Source of the DNA: Notospermus geniculatus
Taxonomy: Eukaryota; Nemertea; Pilidiophora; Heteronemertea; Lineidae
Assembly (NCBI GenBank): GCA_002633025.1
Contig: NMRB01000014.1
Location: forward strand, 511,304 to 575,303
Length of the DNA: 64,000 nt
Reading direction: 5' to 3'
Position numbers and translations under genes: made by a program. The notes below the pieces were generated by a model. It did no database searches. It was not told where the DNA came from and saw only the letters and a program-made list of their open reading frames with translations. Below are positions 44,787 to 57,018 of this stretch, in pieces (within the stretch, counting starts at the first letter, position 1; every line of letters starts with the position of its first letter).

Positions 44787-47387
44787 GCGAAGTGCTCGGC
44801 CAAGTGGCGGAGAAGTTGCACACCTTTAAAACCTGTCGATACCGTCTACTTTTCGATGGGAAACAATTCGTTGCTTTCAGATAAAAAAGATTTGCACTTG
44901 AATTTTATCACTGAACAAGACTACTTAACATTGGCAGACTACTGCGTTATACCCACTCCCCCGCAATAGGTTCAGTGCCTTCTCCTAAACAGGTGTCATA
45001 GAATGTAATGCCCCCGATATCAGATGCCCGCTTCTTAGTTTGTTCAGGGGACATCTGGTAACAGAAGTTCTGTTTGTCAGTGCCCGGCTGACCCTTAATC
45101 CGTCAGAATCTATTGTTGTGGGGCATCTCATATCGGGGGGCATGACATTCTACAACACCGGCGTTCGTTTTCTTGGCAACACCAGTTGCAAGGAAGCGAA
45201 AGAAGTCCAATAGACGATAGAGCTGCTGGGGAAACGCCTTTAATCCCGTGTCATAACATGCATGATACCTTCCTCAAATGTAAGAAAATGGGCAGGGACT
45301 TATGCCTACTCCGAGCCTCCTTTCCTGGCCTAAGCTGCAAACTACATGTATAATTATTTGAAGAAACTAAACTTGGGTGTGCACAATACGGCACATCGGC
45401 GACATGCCAAAACGTGTGAGAAAAGCATGAACAACTTACCTTCGGTTTCGATATTCCCAAAATGACCAGTCCGCCCGATGAAGAAACTCTGAATGAACTG
45501 ACCGGGTAATGTTCCAGTTCTTTATCCCCAGTTATCAGCGATCTCCTTTCTCTTGCCGATCTACCGCAAGCTAATTGACCATTAACAAACGTTTTCTCGG
45601 TTGCTTGTACTTAAACGAACCGATGGACTCACCAGGTGAAGGGAGCGTTCGACGTTCACGAGGTAGAGTGTCACTGGTTGGACCTCCCGCTTCGCAACCT
45701 TCTCGTGAAAGAACCGATTATTTTTTACCGGCAGACGGTAAAAGATGCGTTTCAGATCAATTCAAAGATATCGCAGCGTATTAAAAACTTGCGCCGGTCT
45801 GTGAGACTTAAAAGAGACTGAAATACACCAGAATAAAGTACTTCTGCCAGCGCATATAATTATTATCATTCGCAACGTCGAGACGTTACTCTTCCATGAA
45901 GCAAAGTTGAGAGGTTATCACATCGTCTTTCATCAAACGCCGAGAGATTTAAGCGCTGTGTGTCTGCTGTAAGTAACGTCATTCTATGACTATTTGCCAA
46001 TACCACTGCTTTTCAAGTCGAATCTCGTCAAGAGTCCATCTTTGGGATTTGCAGAAATAACCTGAGTGGGGCCCGCGTCTCATTTGAACGCCAAAACCTG
46101 AAGGTGCCTGAGATTCGGGAAACCTGGATTGTGGGCAAAGCCTTGTTGGGCAAAGCCTTGCCGGAGACCAGACCATCATAATTGTTTAAAAGGTGCATTT
46201 TGGTGAAGCAGTCGCCCTGAGAATCCCAAGTTTTGTACACATCCCGCGACGTCATCGCGGCATGCTCTACTGAGGTGAGATTGACGTTTACACTGTCTTT
46301 TGAGACACAAACCAATCTTTCTCTGATATAAGTGGCACCGGTACTCATCCGTAATTTGATTCTGAAAACTGAATCAGCTTGTTTCTGCCGTGTTTTCCTC
46401 CTCGGCCAGGGTGTTTTACCCTCATCAATCTTCTCCAAAACAAGTTAGCATGACAGTTACGGCGAACTCAACAATATTTCCTCGCCGTCAAATCAGGCTG
46501 CTTGGGAACAAGCAACCTGCCAAAGCGAACGTTCAGTTCTCATCAGCTTTGAGGAAAACATTTCCCGCGATGGCTTTCTGCCAATGCATGATTGGAAGGT
46601 TTTCCCGGTGTAATAGGGTTTTTTCACAGAGCACTGCTCTCCCAGTCGCATGCTTTCATCAGTATTCATATGATAATAAGGTGATTTCGTAGTAGAGTTT
46701 ACCACCTGTCCATTCCTGGGCCGTTGTCTGATTGGCTGCTTACGATTAGGAGGCGTGTATCTCAATGCGGTAATAGGGGTGTTTTTTAAGTCGACTGACC
46801 CAACGCTGTTGGACTCGTCTGTATGGTACCGCTCTTGCCCGGCCTGACCAGGAGCAGCTGCCGCCTGGTGTAAGCTTGTGAAGTTAAGTTGTTGTAGAAA
46901 AAAACAAAGACAACGATGCACAGGCCCTGCACATGCTNCATACATTACACCTGTGTGCAGGCGCGACCAGTGCCTGGATTGATCCTCACCGCCGCCTGGC
47001 TTGGTTGCTGTTCGGTCGTTTGTCCGCAGCTGAGTGACGAAATTCATTGACAGGTTATTAGGCAGATGATGCCTCCATACATGTAGATGGTTACTCCGAC
47101 TGTAATGTCAATGTTATCTAATTGTGACGGCGTCATACCTTGCTGCCCAATGGTCTTAGGGTTATTGCCCCTTTAAGCTTGGTGCGCAGAGGAGATGCGC
47201 AGTGGATTCCATGTGACTGAGTTGCAGTGTTCGACATCCAGCGAATAAAGCCGATTTAATCCATGCATCATAACCCATCTATGTTTATTCTCGACGACTA
47301 AAGAATCCAAAGAGGGACCTGTCACATAATTATCAATGTAGTATACATGTATCTAAATGTAAAATAATGTACGACTGACGTTACTAT
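44787..47387. other. No supported gene
   Basis: Several frames of 60-185 codons exist on both strands (for example minus 46028-46438 and minus 46493-47047), but they have no recognisable domains and no convincing splice context. A donor-like site on the minus strand at 45438-45439 ends a short open stretch; it could be a 5' UTR exon. An ambiguous base lies at 46938. Confidence 0.35.
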
Positions 47388-47672
47388 AAGCTGCGTTTAC
47401 ACTGGGCTTTTAAAACGGTTTGAAAACGTTTTAAGATGTTAAAACGGTTTTAGGGTGCCACACTAGAGCACTCTTAAAACGGTTTGAAAGCGTTTTAACG
47501 AAAACGGTTCCAGAAGTGGTTTCAAAACGACTCGACGTCATTCGGGCGCGACAACCGTTTTGAAAACGCTTTGGTGACTGTAGTGTGGCACAGTAGTTTT
47601 TGGTCGAAAGCGTTTTCCGTAAAACGTTTTACGGAAAACGCTTTCAAGTCGGTTTCAGTGTGAACACAGCTT
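47388..47672. mobile_element. MITE-like element rich in AAAACGGTTT/AAACGTTTT
   Basis: About 285 bp, starting AAGCTGCGTTTACACTG and ending in its near complement, with many internal short inverted AAAACG motifs. Confidence 0.8.
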
Positions 47673-47744
47673 ATGAAATGTGCTGCCGCCAAAGTGCATG
47701 AGGAAGATTCGACAAACAGAAATATTTATAAACGTAACTTGAAT

Positions 47745-47750
47745 TTTATT
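47745..47750 (-). terminator. Possible polyadenylation signal of the 243-residue gene
   Basis: AATAAA on the minus strand about 370 bases past the stop at 48117. The 47673-48116 stretch is probably its 3' UTR. Confidence 0.35.
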
Positions 47751-48116
47751 CTGCTTTGAGCTGTAATAAACAGGCATGAGCGACTCTCCAGTCAACTGCT
47801 CAAAAAATTGCGTACAACCATTCTTTTTTCTTCAAAATAAATCACTCGATATTTGAAAAGGATGAGCCAGTTTTACGGTCAATGCCCCTATAAACGAAAC
47901 AACAACAAAATAAATCAGTAACACAACCAATCACACCAGTTCGTTGATTTCTTCCAGTTTCGTAATTCCAAAATTATCTGTACTTTTAGTAGATAGCAGC
48001 TTTTTTACTTGCTTCAGCTGATTGTGTTTTCGCAGACATGTACTTTACTGTGATGTCAAGGCAACATAAACACCATGTGAATCTCGTACGAAACTACAAA
48101 CTACAAGTACTCAAAG

Positions 48117-50925
48117 TCACGTCTTAGACTTCTTGTTGCCATTCCGATCAGGTTCAGCAACTCGCCTTCTCTTTTTACAGGAATCCGGCGGTTTTTCTGT
48201 TCCTTCCGATGCTCGGATGTCAATTCCAAGTTTCTCGGCGGTGTGGTAGGTCCACAGGGCAAGTTCGAGTTTGTGGGGAGTCCAGTCGAAATTGGAACCT
48301 GCGGCGATGAGCAAAGCATGCAAATCGTTCACAACCTAATGGCTATTGGCTAACGGCAGTAGGTAACAGAAGATACTCAATGTAGCAGACTTTCCGAGTA
48401 AGAAAAATTATCTTACCTCAAAGATCAAAGTCCGGTAGTTAAAGGCGCTCCAGTTCGAATTGTAAACATTACGGTTTGTTTATTTACATGGTTGATTATA
48501 GTAGTTATTTTCCTGCGGACAGGTGGCAGCACCGTGTATACCAAAACATTAATATTACATGTACCTATTTTTATATATATCTATCTTGATAATATTCTTG
48601 TAACTGAAATATATTTATGATTTTACGCTCAAAAACAAACAAAAAGTTGTGAAAGGCGAGATTTAATTCGATTTGATCCGATGTTAGTACCAGAAGTTGA
48701 CAATAGGTGACACAGCGTAATGTTTACAATTCGAACTAGAGCGCCTTTAAGCACTGCAGTTTTTTAGGCAATTACGACGGACTGCATCATTTGCGGCGCA
48801 TCAAACACGTGCACGCCCGTACCGAAGATGGCATCTGGGTGATATGTCTTGGCGAAGCTTACAACAGACAGCCGTAAACAAAGTCGGCCGTATCATTAGA
48901 AAAAACTCTCAGGCTAATTTCATGAGATCATTTTAGCTCAGCTTACCTTTCTTTTTCAAATCTTCAATCAAATCCTTCACGAGCTCAGCGTAACTCAGGT
49001 AGTGATTGAGAGTGTAGACAAGTGGTTGGAGCCGAGGAAAAACGAGCATAGACTCGTCAGCCATGAAGGGGGCATATTCTGGTGCCCCTGCCGCGAGAAT
49101 CCCTAAAATCATAGACCATTTTTATTAATAAATGGTGGACGTACCATCGCAACTGCTTTTACATTTGCATTGGAGCGATGGCCTGGTGAAATGAAGGCTA
49201 ACTATTAGTTAAAGAACATGGCGCACGCCGGGCGGACAGGCCGGCAAAACTGCTTCCTCCTACTTTATTTAAAGGAGCACGGTATGCGACCTCTTAGAGG
49301 TATTTTGACTGCCAACGTTGAGGGAGCCATCTAGCGGCAGCAACACCAACAACGTAGTTAGTCCCTGGGGTTGGAGAGCGGCGCGCACTGCGATGGCGGC
49401 GCCGGCTGTCGAGAAAAAGTGACAGTACGGGCTCCTTTAAGTTCTTACCAGAGGCAGTTGCTGGTCCAACCGCCTTCAGAACGGTAAGCGCAGATATAGC
49501 TTTTGAGAGATTCGGCAACGCTTTGAAGGCCTTTTTACTTGCAGTAATCACGTCGTCTGGTTTATTTTCTCGCACCATTTCAGTCAACCGAGGACGGAAT
49601 TTACCCCTCTGTGGATGAAACAGGAAGGCAATTGCACCATGTTATATTTTCGTTGTTATTGATGCTGAATATGAATAAGCATAACGTAAAGCAGGAACTG
49701 ACGTTGACACTTCTGTAGCAAGTAGAGGTAGAGGCTTGTTATTATAAGTCAGAAGTATTTCATGACATGCACGCGCCGACAAGAGACGGAGACCATAGCC
49801 TGTTTAATCACCTTATTCTTTATTTCTTACCATAAGTTTCCAAACCATAAGTTTACTGAGCTCCTCGTGTGTAATATATTTCTCTTCTCTTCCTTGGATA
49901 AGCTCCGGGAGTTCCTCTTGAAACCTAGACAAATAACGCCGGGCGGTAGGAATAAAAAAACCCAAGGTGGCTATCCGCCGAACGAGAATAACATTAACTT
50001 GACCTTGATTTACATGTACATGTAATAGAAGTTCAGCTTTGGTTTAACAAAAAAAACCACACGCCTTCACCTCACCTCTTTTGAACCTTACGGCGTGGCA
50101 ACGCGTGTTCCGGAATTGTATTTATACAAACCCGCACAATCACAATGAACGGGGTCCATCTCAACAATCACAGTGTGGTGACTCAAATCTGAGTGTACGC
50201 AGGGTCGGATCCAGGGGGGGGGGGNCATATACCTGTATTATAATATCATCTTCAACAATGTATGAGTTTAATTTGGGGTCGATGCCTATTTAGTTGAAAA
50301 AATTGCAATTTACTTGTCTCAACACACCTTTCTTGTGTATATGGCTTCACTACAGCATACAACAGCCGATTCATGCCTGTCTTACATTATGGTAGAGCTG
50401 TCTCGTCGTCTCCACGGTTTTAGTTCCTGCATATGCGCTTTTATTTGAACGATATAGGTAATTGTTCTAAGCTAGAATGTGTCGTCTGCTAGACAGGAAG
50501 CACTTACAATGCGTACACTCAGATTTGAGTCACCACACTGAATCAGAGCACATGTTGAGCAGGTTGGACTGAGAAAAGGGATTTTTTTTGAACGGATGGG
50601 ATGGATGAAGACTAGCTAAGACATTCGACTATTTTGAATTGTGGAGAATGGCACTTTGATACGCCGTTCAAGCGGGCAACCGGACACTTCGACTGCATTT
50701 TTTAATGATGAACAGACTAGTCAGTTTGATTATGATACGGTCCCCTAATTTCCCAACCATACAATGTTTCATCATTTTGAACTACCATTTGTCAATCTCA
50801 AGCAGGCTTTCTCCGCCTTTTGGCCGTCTGGGTGTCTTTGTTAGTGTCTTGGCCTTCTCACCGAGCACGTCATTATACTTTTTATAGCACGCTTCCGCAA
50901 AATCGGGTTCCAAATCGATTGACAT
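48117..50925 (-). CDS. Compact 243-residue protein with HhH-like motif, family unnamed
   Basis: Five exons: 50925-50786, 49924-49831, 49608-49449, 49102-48947 and 48298-48117. All junctions are GT-AG and in phase, 732 nt in total. It starts MSIDLEPDFAEACYKKYNDV. Landmarks are ESLLEIDKWFQEELPELI, YITHEELSKLMVWKLMRGKF, RPRLTEMVRENKPDDVITAS, LTVLKAVGPATASGILAAGA, PEYAPFMADESML and NFDWTPHKLELALWTYHTAE. The VGPATASGIL segment resembles a helix-hairpin-helix as in base-excision DNA glycosylases, but no catalytic Lys/Asp signature was recognised. The C-terminus is basic (KKRRR, KKSK), suggesting nuclear location. It resembles an uncharacterised family that I associate with fungi and invertebrates; that memory is unverified. 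Introns 1, 3 and 4 hold MITEs. Confidence 0.85.
48440..48749. mobile_element. MITE-like element in intron 4 of the 243-residue gene
   Basis: About 310 bp with terminal inverted repeats of about 34 bp starting TAAAGGCGCTCCAGTTCGAA. The interior is AT-rich. Confidence 0.85.
49270..49439. mobile_element. MITE-like element in intron 3 of the 243-residue gene
   Basis: About 170 bp from TAAAGGAGCACGGTA to its near complement ending CTCCTTTA. It has the same TAAAGG/CCTTTA end type as the element at 48440-48749 and a GC-rich centre. Confidence 0.68.
50171..50540. mobile_element. Inverted-repeat element with perfect 30-bp TIR and 5-bp target duplication
   Basis: The ends CAGTGTGGTGACTCAAATCT... (50171-50200) and 50511-50540 are exact complements over 30 bp. 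Flanking AATCA occurs at 50166-50170 and 50541-50545. The 370-bp unit holds a G-run with an ambiguous base (50225) and a piece of the GGATCC-end element. It sits in intron 1 of the 243-residue gene. Confidence 0.88.
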
Positions 50926-51136
50926 CTTGCAAATCACGCGGGAAATTGTTCCAATTCAGATTGGGGTGGGTAAAAAAGCAGAATCATGGATACTTGGTGA
51001 AACGAAAAATCGATAATTCGATTATTGCTTTCGCTGTGGGCAGGTTTACGGCATCCTTCGATTATTTTTAATGCAAAAAGGAAGGTAAAAACCCAAATCA
51101 GTCTAGCTTTTATCCGAATTAGAATTGTAAAAAATG

Positions 51137-51505
51137 TCATGTGAATTTCAAGGGTGTTTGTTTTTCCTTTATTGCGCAATATCTCAATGTAGCTTTTCTA
51201 AACAGCAACCTGCGAATTCCCCGATTAGGTATCTGAAACTGGAACGGTAATGAACCATCATTTTCCACTGAAGGTGGAAATGACTCAGCCGCAGTATCAC
51301 AGTCCATTATCCCCTTTCTACTTGACTGCGGACGCTTCCATATTAAAAACCCATTTAACCAGTTTCTTCCATTGTCCAAGATACAAATATTTCTAAGAAG
51401 ATAAAACCTGCCATGACACTCTGATCGTTTTTGGAAATCCCAGTCTTGGATTCCTGTAAACCGGACTTCCGTAATCTCATCACCGGGGCGAACAGAATAA
51501 TCAAA
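51137..51505 (-). CDS. Open frame of 123 codons, uncertain
   Basis: A frame open from just after a TGA (51506-51508) to a TGA at 51137-51139. It contains SVRPGDEITEVRFTGIQDWD and CHGRFYLLRNICILDNGRNW. The first ATG is at 51379. No domain is recognised and no clear acceptor opens it. It could be an exon of an unknown gene or chance. Confidence 0.2.
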   Translation of the reverse strand, partial: FDYSVRPGDEITEVRFTGIQDWDFQKRSECHGRFYLLRNICILDNGRNWLNGFLIWKRPQSSRKGIMDCDTAAESFPPSVENDGSLPFQFQIPNRGIRRLLFRKATLRYCAIKEKQTPLKFT

Positions 51506-52107
51506 TCAAGCCCTAGGCCTATCACGGAAGTAGGCCTGGACCACGATACTAACAATCTCAGTTCTGGAGTTTAGTTGCAAAACCATCCAGCAGACTATGA
51601 AGCAGTACATTTTGTGATTACACCGGTTCGAAAAGCAGCACTTTGTAAAACCGAATTGTCCTTGGGCAGTTTAGCCGGAGATCAACTAACAGCTGATTTC
51701 TATTTAATACCTGGATTCGGCAAGTGATAGTGGTAAGTACATAGGGCCTCATAATCTAATTCAAGGGACAGGTCTGACGCGCCTGTAGATGTAGAGGCCA
51801 CTTGTCAGCATTTATACCAGCATGACGTGACGAAGTGCATGACATTGTCCCTTTAAACTTAGCAACTCTTCATATTCTGCACACCATCCTGTGCTGCCTC
51901 CATGCTATGTAGCGAGAACTACGCGGTTACAGGTGGTCTCCGGGGTGACATCTGTGAACAGAATGTGAAAACGTCAGCTGGAGACACTGTATAAATGGAA
52001 TCCGGCGGACGCTAATGGGTCCCGATTTATCACGGGTGGGATGCGGGCTAACCATAGGCTGTCATCAGTGGCCTTCATGTATAGCAGCATGGGAACCAAT
52101 AGAGAGA
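51506..52107. other. No gene seen
   Basis: Non-coding by eye; weak inverted repeat ends (aagggaca / tgtccctt) near 51761 and 51855 suggest another degraded element. Confidence 0.3.
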
Positions 52108-52357
52108 ATTAAAGATAATGTATCACGACTTCATTGTTTACATTCAATGTTTGTAAACATGGATTATGTTATTTTGGACGTTTGGGACATGCCAATCCAC
52201 CAAATTGATACTTTCGGCACCAAAAGGATTTCTAGAGGGGCATGCCACCATCAAATTACTCATAAGACAAAGAAAGACCGCACCAAAACAAACAAAATGT
52301 AAATAAACAATGATTTTCGTGGCCCGTGAAAATACCCGTGATACATTATCTTTAATG
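52108..52357. mobile_element. Degraded MITE-like element
   Basis: TTAAAGATAATGTATCACG at the left and its complement at the right. The right arm carries about 25 extra bases (cgtggcccgtgaaaataccc) missing from the left. Confidence 0.65.
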
Positions 52358-52420
52358 ATAGCCTACAGACTGGCCTACTGGACCCCGTAGTCCTATGAAT
52401 CACCGCGGCTTGAATAGGAT

Positions 52421-52729
52421 CACTCGCTGTAAAAAATAGTCCTATCGTGGGTGCAACACCCACGGGTATATGGAACCAACATGGGTACAAAAAACTCACT
52501 GCGAGGAAAACGGACCTACTGTCAAAAATATTCCCTGCCAATGGGTTCTACTTGGTTCTATTTTGGGTCCGACCCGTGGCGTTTATCACCATGAGTACTA
52601 AGCAACGGCCGTGGGTACATTATACCCAAATGCATGTTTGAACACGTGGGAAATGGGCTAAAAACTCGGACAAGGAATTTACCCATGTCCATGAGTACAA
52701 TGGACCCGCAACTTGTTTTGCAGTGAGTG
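52421..52729. mobile_element. MITE-like element with CACTCRCTG ends
   Basis: About 309 bp; CACTCGCTGTAAAAAATAG at the left, CTTGTTTTGCAGTGAGTG at the right. The interior repeats CCCATGGGTAC-like palindromic words. Non-coding. Confidence 0.7.
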
Positions 52730-53579
52730 TAGGCCCAAATTGCCGTAGGGGGATGCCCCCACTCGTTAGTGCCTGCATCATCCCGTTGGTAGCCTCAGGA
52801 TTGTCCTAAAATAGCCTGGCAGAATTGAATGACAGTTTCCACCGTGGGTTGGGCCAATGAGAGCCTTCTTATAGAAGGTGTCCTCTAGACATTGATGTCA
52901 AGAGGGTTGTCATGGTTGTCAGACCGCGATGCAGGCCTAATGACCCACGCGGTGACGGGAGATTTTGCCAAGGTGACGCGCCAACACAACCATCTTCTAG
53001 TCCTCCTGAGCTCTCAGGATAGGTTTATAAATAGCCAATCTTCCCTGATAAATAATGGGAACCACGTCACGTAGTCACGCTAATGACGATAACGACGAAG
53101 TATCCGACACCCAATTTCTAAGACGGTTATTCTGGATACTAAAATCTCCACATTCCTGACGTCACCATGATGGCGTCACATGCTCCCAACCAGTTTCCAT
53201 GGATCCACCCCCACAGCTTTTGTAAACAACGTCCATTTAGCCTTCCAACGGCCCTCAAAAACCATAGCAACAGACGTATACATCACTCCCCCGCAATGTG
53301 TGTCGACTTTCAAAGAAGACGATGTTACCAATTTTGTCCACCCGCAATACCCTTCCTGCGAAATGTGGCGGGGAAAACGAAACTTGTGGAGGACATTTCA
53401 GCCACACCTGATAACAGCGCGTAAAAAAAGACTGACGAAATTAAAAAAAAGACAGCGCTGTGGATTGACCTATTGCCGTGGGGGCGGCGAATGCCCCTAT
53501 CTCGTTGGAAACCGAAATGTCAAATGTGGCAAATCAGAAGAAAAAAGAAATTAGACGGAATAATGGCCCGAAATTGTCG
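52730..53579. other. No supported gene
   Basis: GC-richer non-coding sequence with a few 60-124 codon frames lacking domains. Confidence 0.35.
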
Positions 53580-53679
53580 TAATCGTTTCGACATTTCAAC
53601 TTGATCAGTGCTTGTCCCATGAGAGTTGGCCAGAAGGTCCCGGATGACGGTTTTATGAACGGGAACGGGACAGGACTCC

Positions 53680-54004
53680 CGTGCCTACGTATCCCACAGC
53701 TCCGGTCTCCGATTGGCTGTGAACTGATGAATGACGCGAAAACGAGGCGAATGCGTGTAGTGAGAGCGGCGTTTCAATGTCAACATAGCTGCTCGACGTT
53801 TATTGGATGGAACAGTATTCATTCAGGAAAGCAGTGTCGTCTGCAACAGACACAGAGCTGCTTTCGGTTTAGTTGGTTCTCTCCCTGGTAACATTGGAAG
53901 TATCGAGAGGTGAAATTCATCTGTGGTGTTGTTATTTATCACTGGACGGATATATTGAGAGATTCTAGCAGAAATTCACGGACTCCGGTCAGCCGGCTCA
54001 CTAG
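53680..54004 (+). promoter_or_regulatory. Possible promoter and 5' non-coding exon
   Basis: An inverted CCAAT box (gattggctg, near 53712) and GC-rich, CpG-containing sequence are followed by a donor-like CACTAG|GTAGGT at about 54004. This could be a first non-coding exon of a plus-strand gene whose coding exons lie far downstream or outside the window. The evidence is weak. Confidence 0.22.
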
Positions 54005-54722
54005 GTAGGTAAGCAGACGACAATTTCATTCATCTCTGGCAAGCTGTCAATCTGTGTTGTCGTATTTAATGTCGGGAACATCATTCGATATTTATCAATG
54101 GTTGCCACACATGTAATGTACATTGGCACATGTGGAACAGATATATGAATCTGCTTGCCAAATATAATAATTCCTAATAAAACTTCCATCCTGCGTGGTT
54201 CCAAATGTAGCCTAGCCGAATACGATTGGACCATGAAAACGAAATTTGGGATCAAGAAGCTTTTTTATGTCGTGTAGATTTTGGACGAAACCTCTGGGGT
54301 CATCCCCAACTTCTGTCACATTTCCTACTGCTGAATGAAGTAATTAATCAAACGAAGGCGTGAAAGGCAAGATGCTCAATCCCACAATGTGGGCAAAAAT
54401 CGACATTCTTGATGAAAAAAAGCTTTTATTGGCAAAATAATCCTCCATCAGTGGCTTCTAGATTGTCGTTATTCCATGCATTTCTTAATTTTTTTCTGCA
54501 TGGCCACGGTGTTGTTAGCGGCGATAATCTTCGTCTCCCGTTACTCAAGAGACGTCACGTTGCCACAAAACATTAGCTAAATGAAAAAAAAAGAATTGTC
54601 TTGAGACTTTATGTTTATTTATAAGTGAGAGTGATAATCAGACAACAGAAACACAGAGCAATCATGATGTAGATGATGACTTATGTTGTGATGCTTCATC
54701 TTTCCACCAACGCCACAGCCTT

Positions 54723-54974
54723 TCAGTCTTCGATACAATTTTTGAGATAAGCGTCTAATTTTTGACAGCTCTGCACGCAAATACCGATTGGAATTGACAT
54801 CAGGGTTTTATAAGAGGGGATTACTCGATCTCTGTTGTTTGAAAGTAGATTCTGCTGAGAAAGTCGCCTAAACACATCGGTTCTGACGAATCGATCATCC
54901 GCTTTCGCTGATTGAAAAAAGGCATTTTTTGCAGATACAGTGGTCTTCTTGAAGCACAAACGGCAAAACTTCAC
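54723..54974 (-). CDS. Small Cys-containing open frame, uncertain
   Basis: 83 codons opened by GTG rather than ATG. It contains VKFCRLCFKKTTVSAKN (a C-x2-C pair) and near the end IPIGICVQSCQKLDAYLKN, a C-x3-C. The pattern is reminiscent of a small zinc-binding module, but spacing does not fit a family I know well, and no acceptor is evident. Confidence 0.2.
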   Translation of the reverse strand: MKFCRLCFKKTTVSAKNAFFQSAKADDRFVRTDVFRRLSQQNLLSNNRDRVIPSYKTLMSIPIGICVQSCQKLDAYLKNCIED

Positions 54975-57018
54975 CCAAATTCACTTGCCGTATAATGTCC
55001 GTATCAACTGGAAACAGCCATCTTTAGGTGCGTGCTTAAAGCATCGTCTTCCAAATCGTCGCTCCTTTCATCAAGATGTTTGAATTCCTATTTCAATATT
55101 TCCTCGATTGATCAATTACAACTGAGTTAATGCAAAGTGACGGCTTCATATTGCCTATAGGATAACTGATCATTATTGGATCTATTGTAACCGTAATCGG
55201 ATCGATCATTGATCCCAGTTGGTCTGATAACAGAGTGGAGATCATCAATCACTAAGCACTGGTTACCAGCATAGCTGGTTAGAGTATCAGATCAGGAAAT
55301 ACAAAAACAGATAAAAATATCAAAATAATCCGCCCTCAATCTCTGCTCTCACAAACTTCTTGGTCAGATTTCGATGTATACTATCCATAGGCCCTACATT
55401 GGCCTGCATAAATTACCGGTAAGGTTTCACTGCATGAATGTTGACCTTGTGATTGGCGGGTCTGTCGACCCCAAAATTACCCGAGCCAATCAGCGTTCTG
55501 ATTCGAAATTGGATGTCTACTGCAAAATTGTTGGTGACTGCTACGATAAAAATAAAAATAAAATACTTTAGGCCAATGTACCAGATGCTCACCGGGGATA
55601 CAAACTGATCATTGTATCCACCATGAAAATATGCACAGGATCATCTGCTCTTGCCGATGTCTTTCCTTCTCAAGTGCTTTGAAAAGCATGCGTTCCTTGG
55701 ATCACGTCCAGCCACATCTCCGAACCCGATGTCCTGTAACCTGTTGCCATCTCCAGGGAAAAACGGTGTGACGAGAATGTGATCTCCTGGAGGTCGTCGT
55801 CTGCTGTCCGTAGGAAAGCAGCTTTGTCCCTTTGCTTCTAAGGGCAACAAGTATAGACAGGCAGATTGCTTTGAATGTCCTCTGTACCTTTTTTAGACCT
55901 GAAATTCATCAGGCCTATAATTCCTCGTCATACCTTTCGTTTCACACTACAACCTACGGGCTACCTCCATTCTTCGTTCAACCAGAAACAGCCAATCGGC
56001 TAGAATCGACTCCAAAGCGAAGGAGAGAGTTTCCCTTAGATGTTTGCATACTCAAGGGATAGCCTGCTGCAGCCAAATGAATTCTGATTGATCCTGCTGG
56101 AACATTGAATTCAGCAGAACGAAAACTCTCCCTCAATATGACATATGGAGGCAGAAAGGTGTTCAAACATCCTAAGTATACGCACCTGACGCGAGTGTGT
56201 CGTCAATGACTTATTAGCATAAAGTGATGAAGAGGACTACGGTATGGAAAGTGAAGCATGTGCAAAATCGATAAATAGGCCTACTGACAATTCAACACAC
56301 CTGCCTGAACAAATGTGAATGTGGTTTAGTGTGCATGGATGATATCTACGCGCATGCATCATCATGGGAAAGTGAACTTGAAATTAAGCACTTGACTTGG
56401 ATTGTTAGTAAATTCAATTTCAACTGGTATTGTTACACTAAATTTCAGAGTTGGAATAATCGGCGAAATCTAAAAAAAATAATGGCAGTGTCGGGCCTAC
56501 CGATGTGAGCGATGACATGGCAGTCAAATGGATGACACAGCCGCACCACAACGCCGATGTGCCAACGACTTTCGCATTGACAATCTGATTTTCTTGAACT
56601 GAAAACGCGAACGTTTTCGAGTCATGCTTGAATTCCAGTCCTCTACACGATACTTGCGCGGAGAATCTTTCCTTGCAGCTGTTGAACTGCTATCAAACGT
56701 CTATAGGCTATCGACCCCATTTAACAATTACTTCAACATCTGATGCATGGGATACGTCAAAATAGATGCTGGGTCTACATTGCTGATCAGAAATCATTCA
56801 ATTTACCATTTCCTAACAATGGTATAGTATGCCCTACCAAACCGGTCACTTGAAGAGCCTTTTTCATACAGCTTGCATAATCATCTGACGTCATGGGGTA
56901 ACATGCACTGATTGGTCGAGGCGCATAAGTATTTAAACAAGGCCCTTTATGACACTCAAAAGCAAGTAATTGAAAATCTACCACATAATTTAATTAAAAA
57001 CATCTCTGGGCAAGATTT
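54975..57018. other. No supported gene
   Basis: AT-rich non-coding sequence; GATC-containing words cluster at 55155-55225 and short ORFs lack support. Confidence 0.4.

Noticed and set aside
46028-47047. Two minus-strand ORFs of 136 and 184 codons
   Set aside because: No domain, no consistent splice junction between them, and one spans an ambiguous base at 46938.
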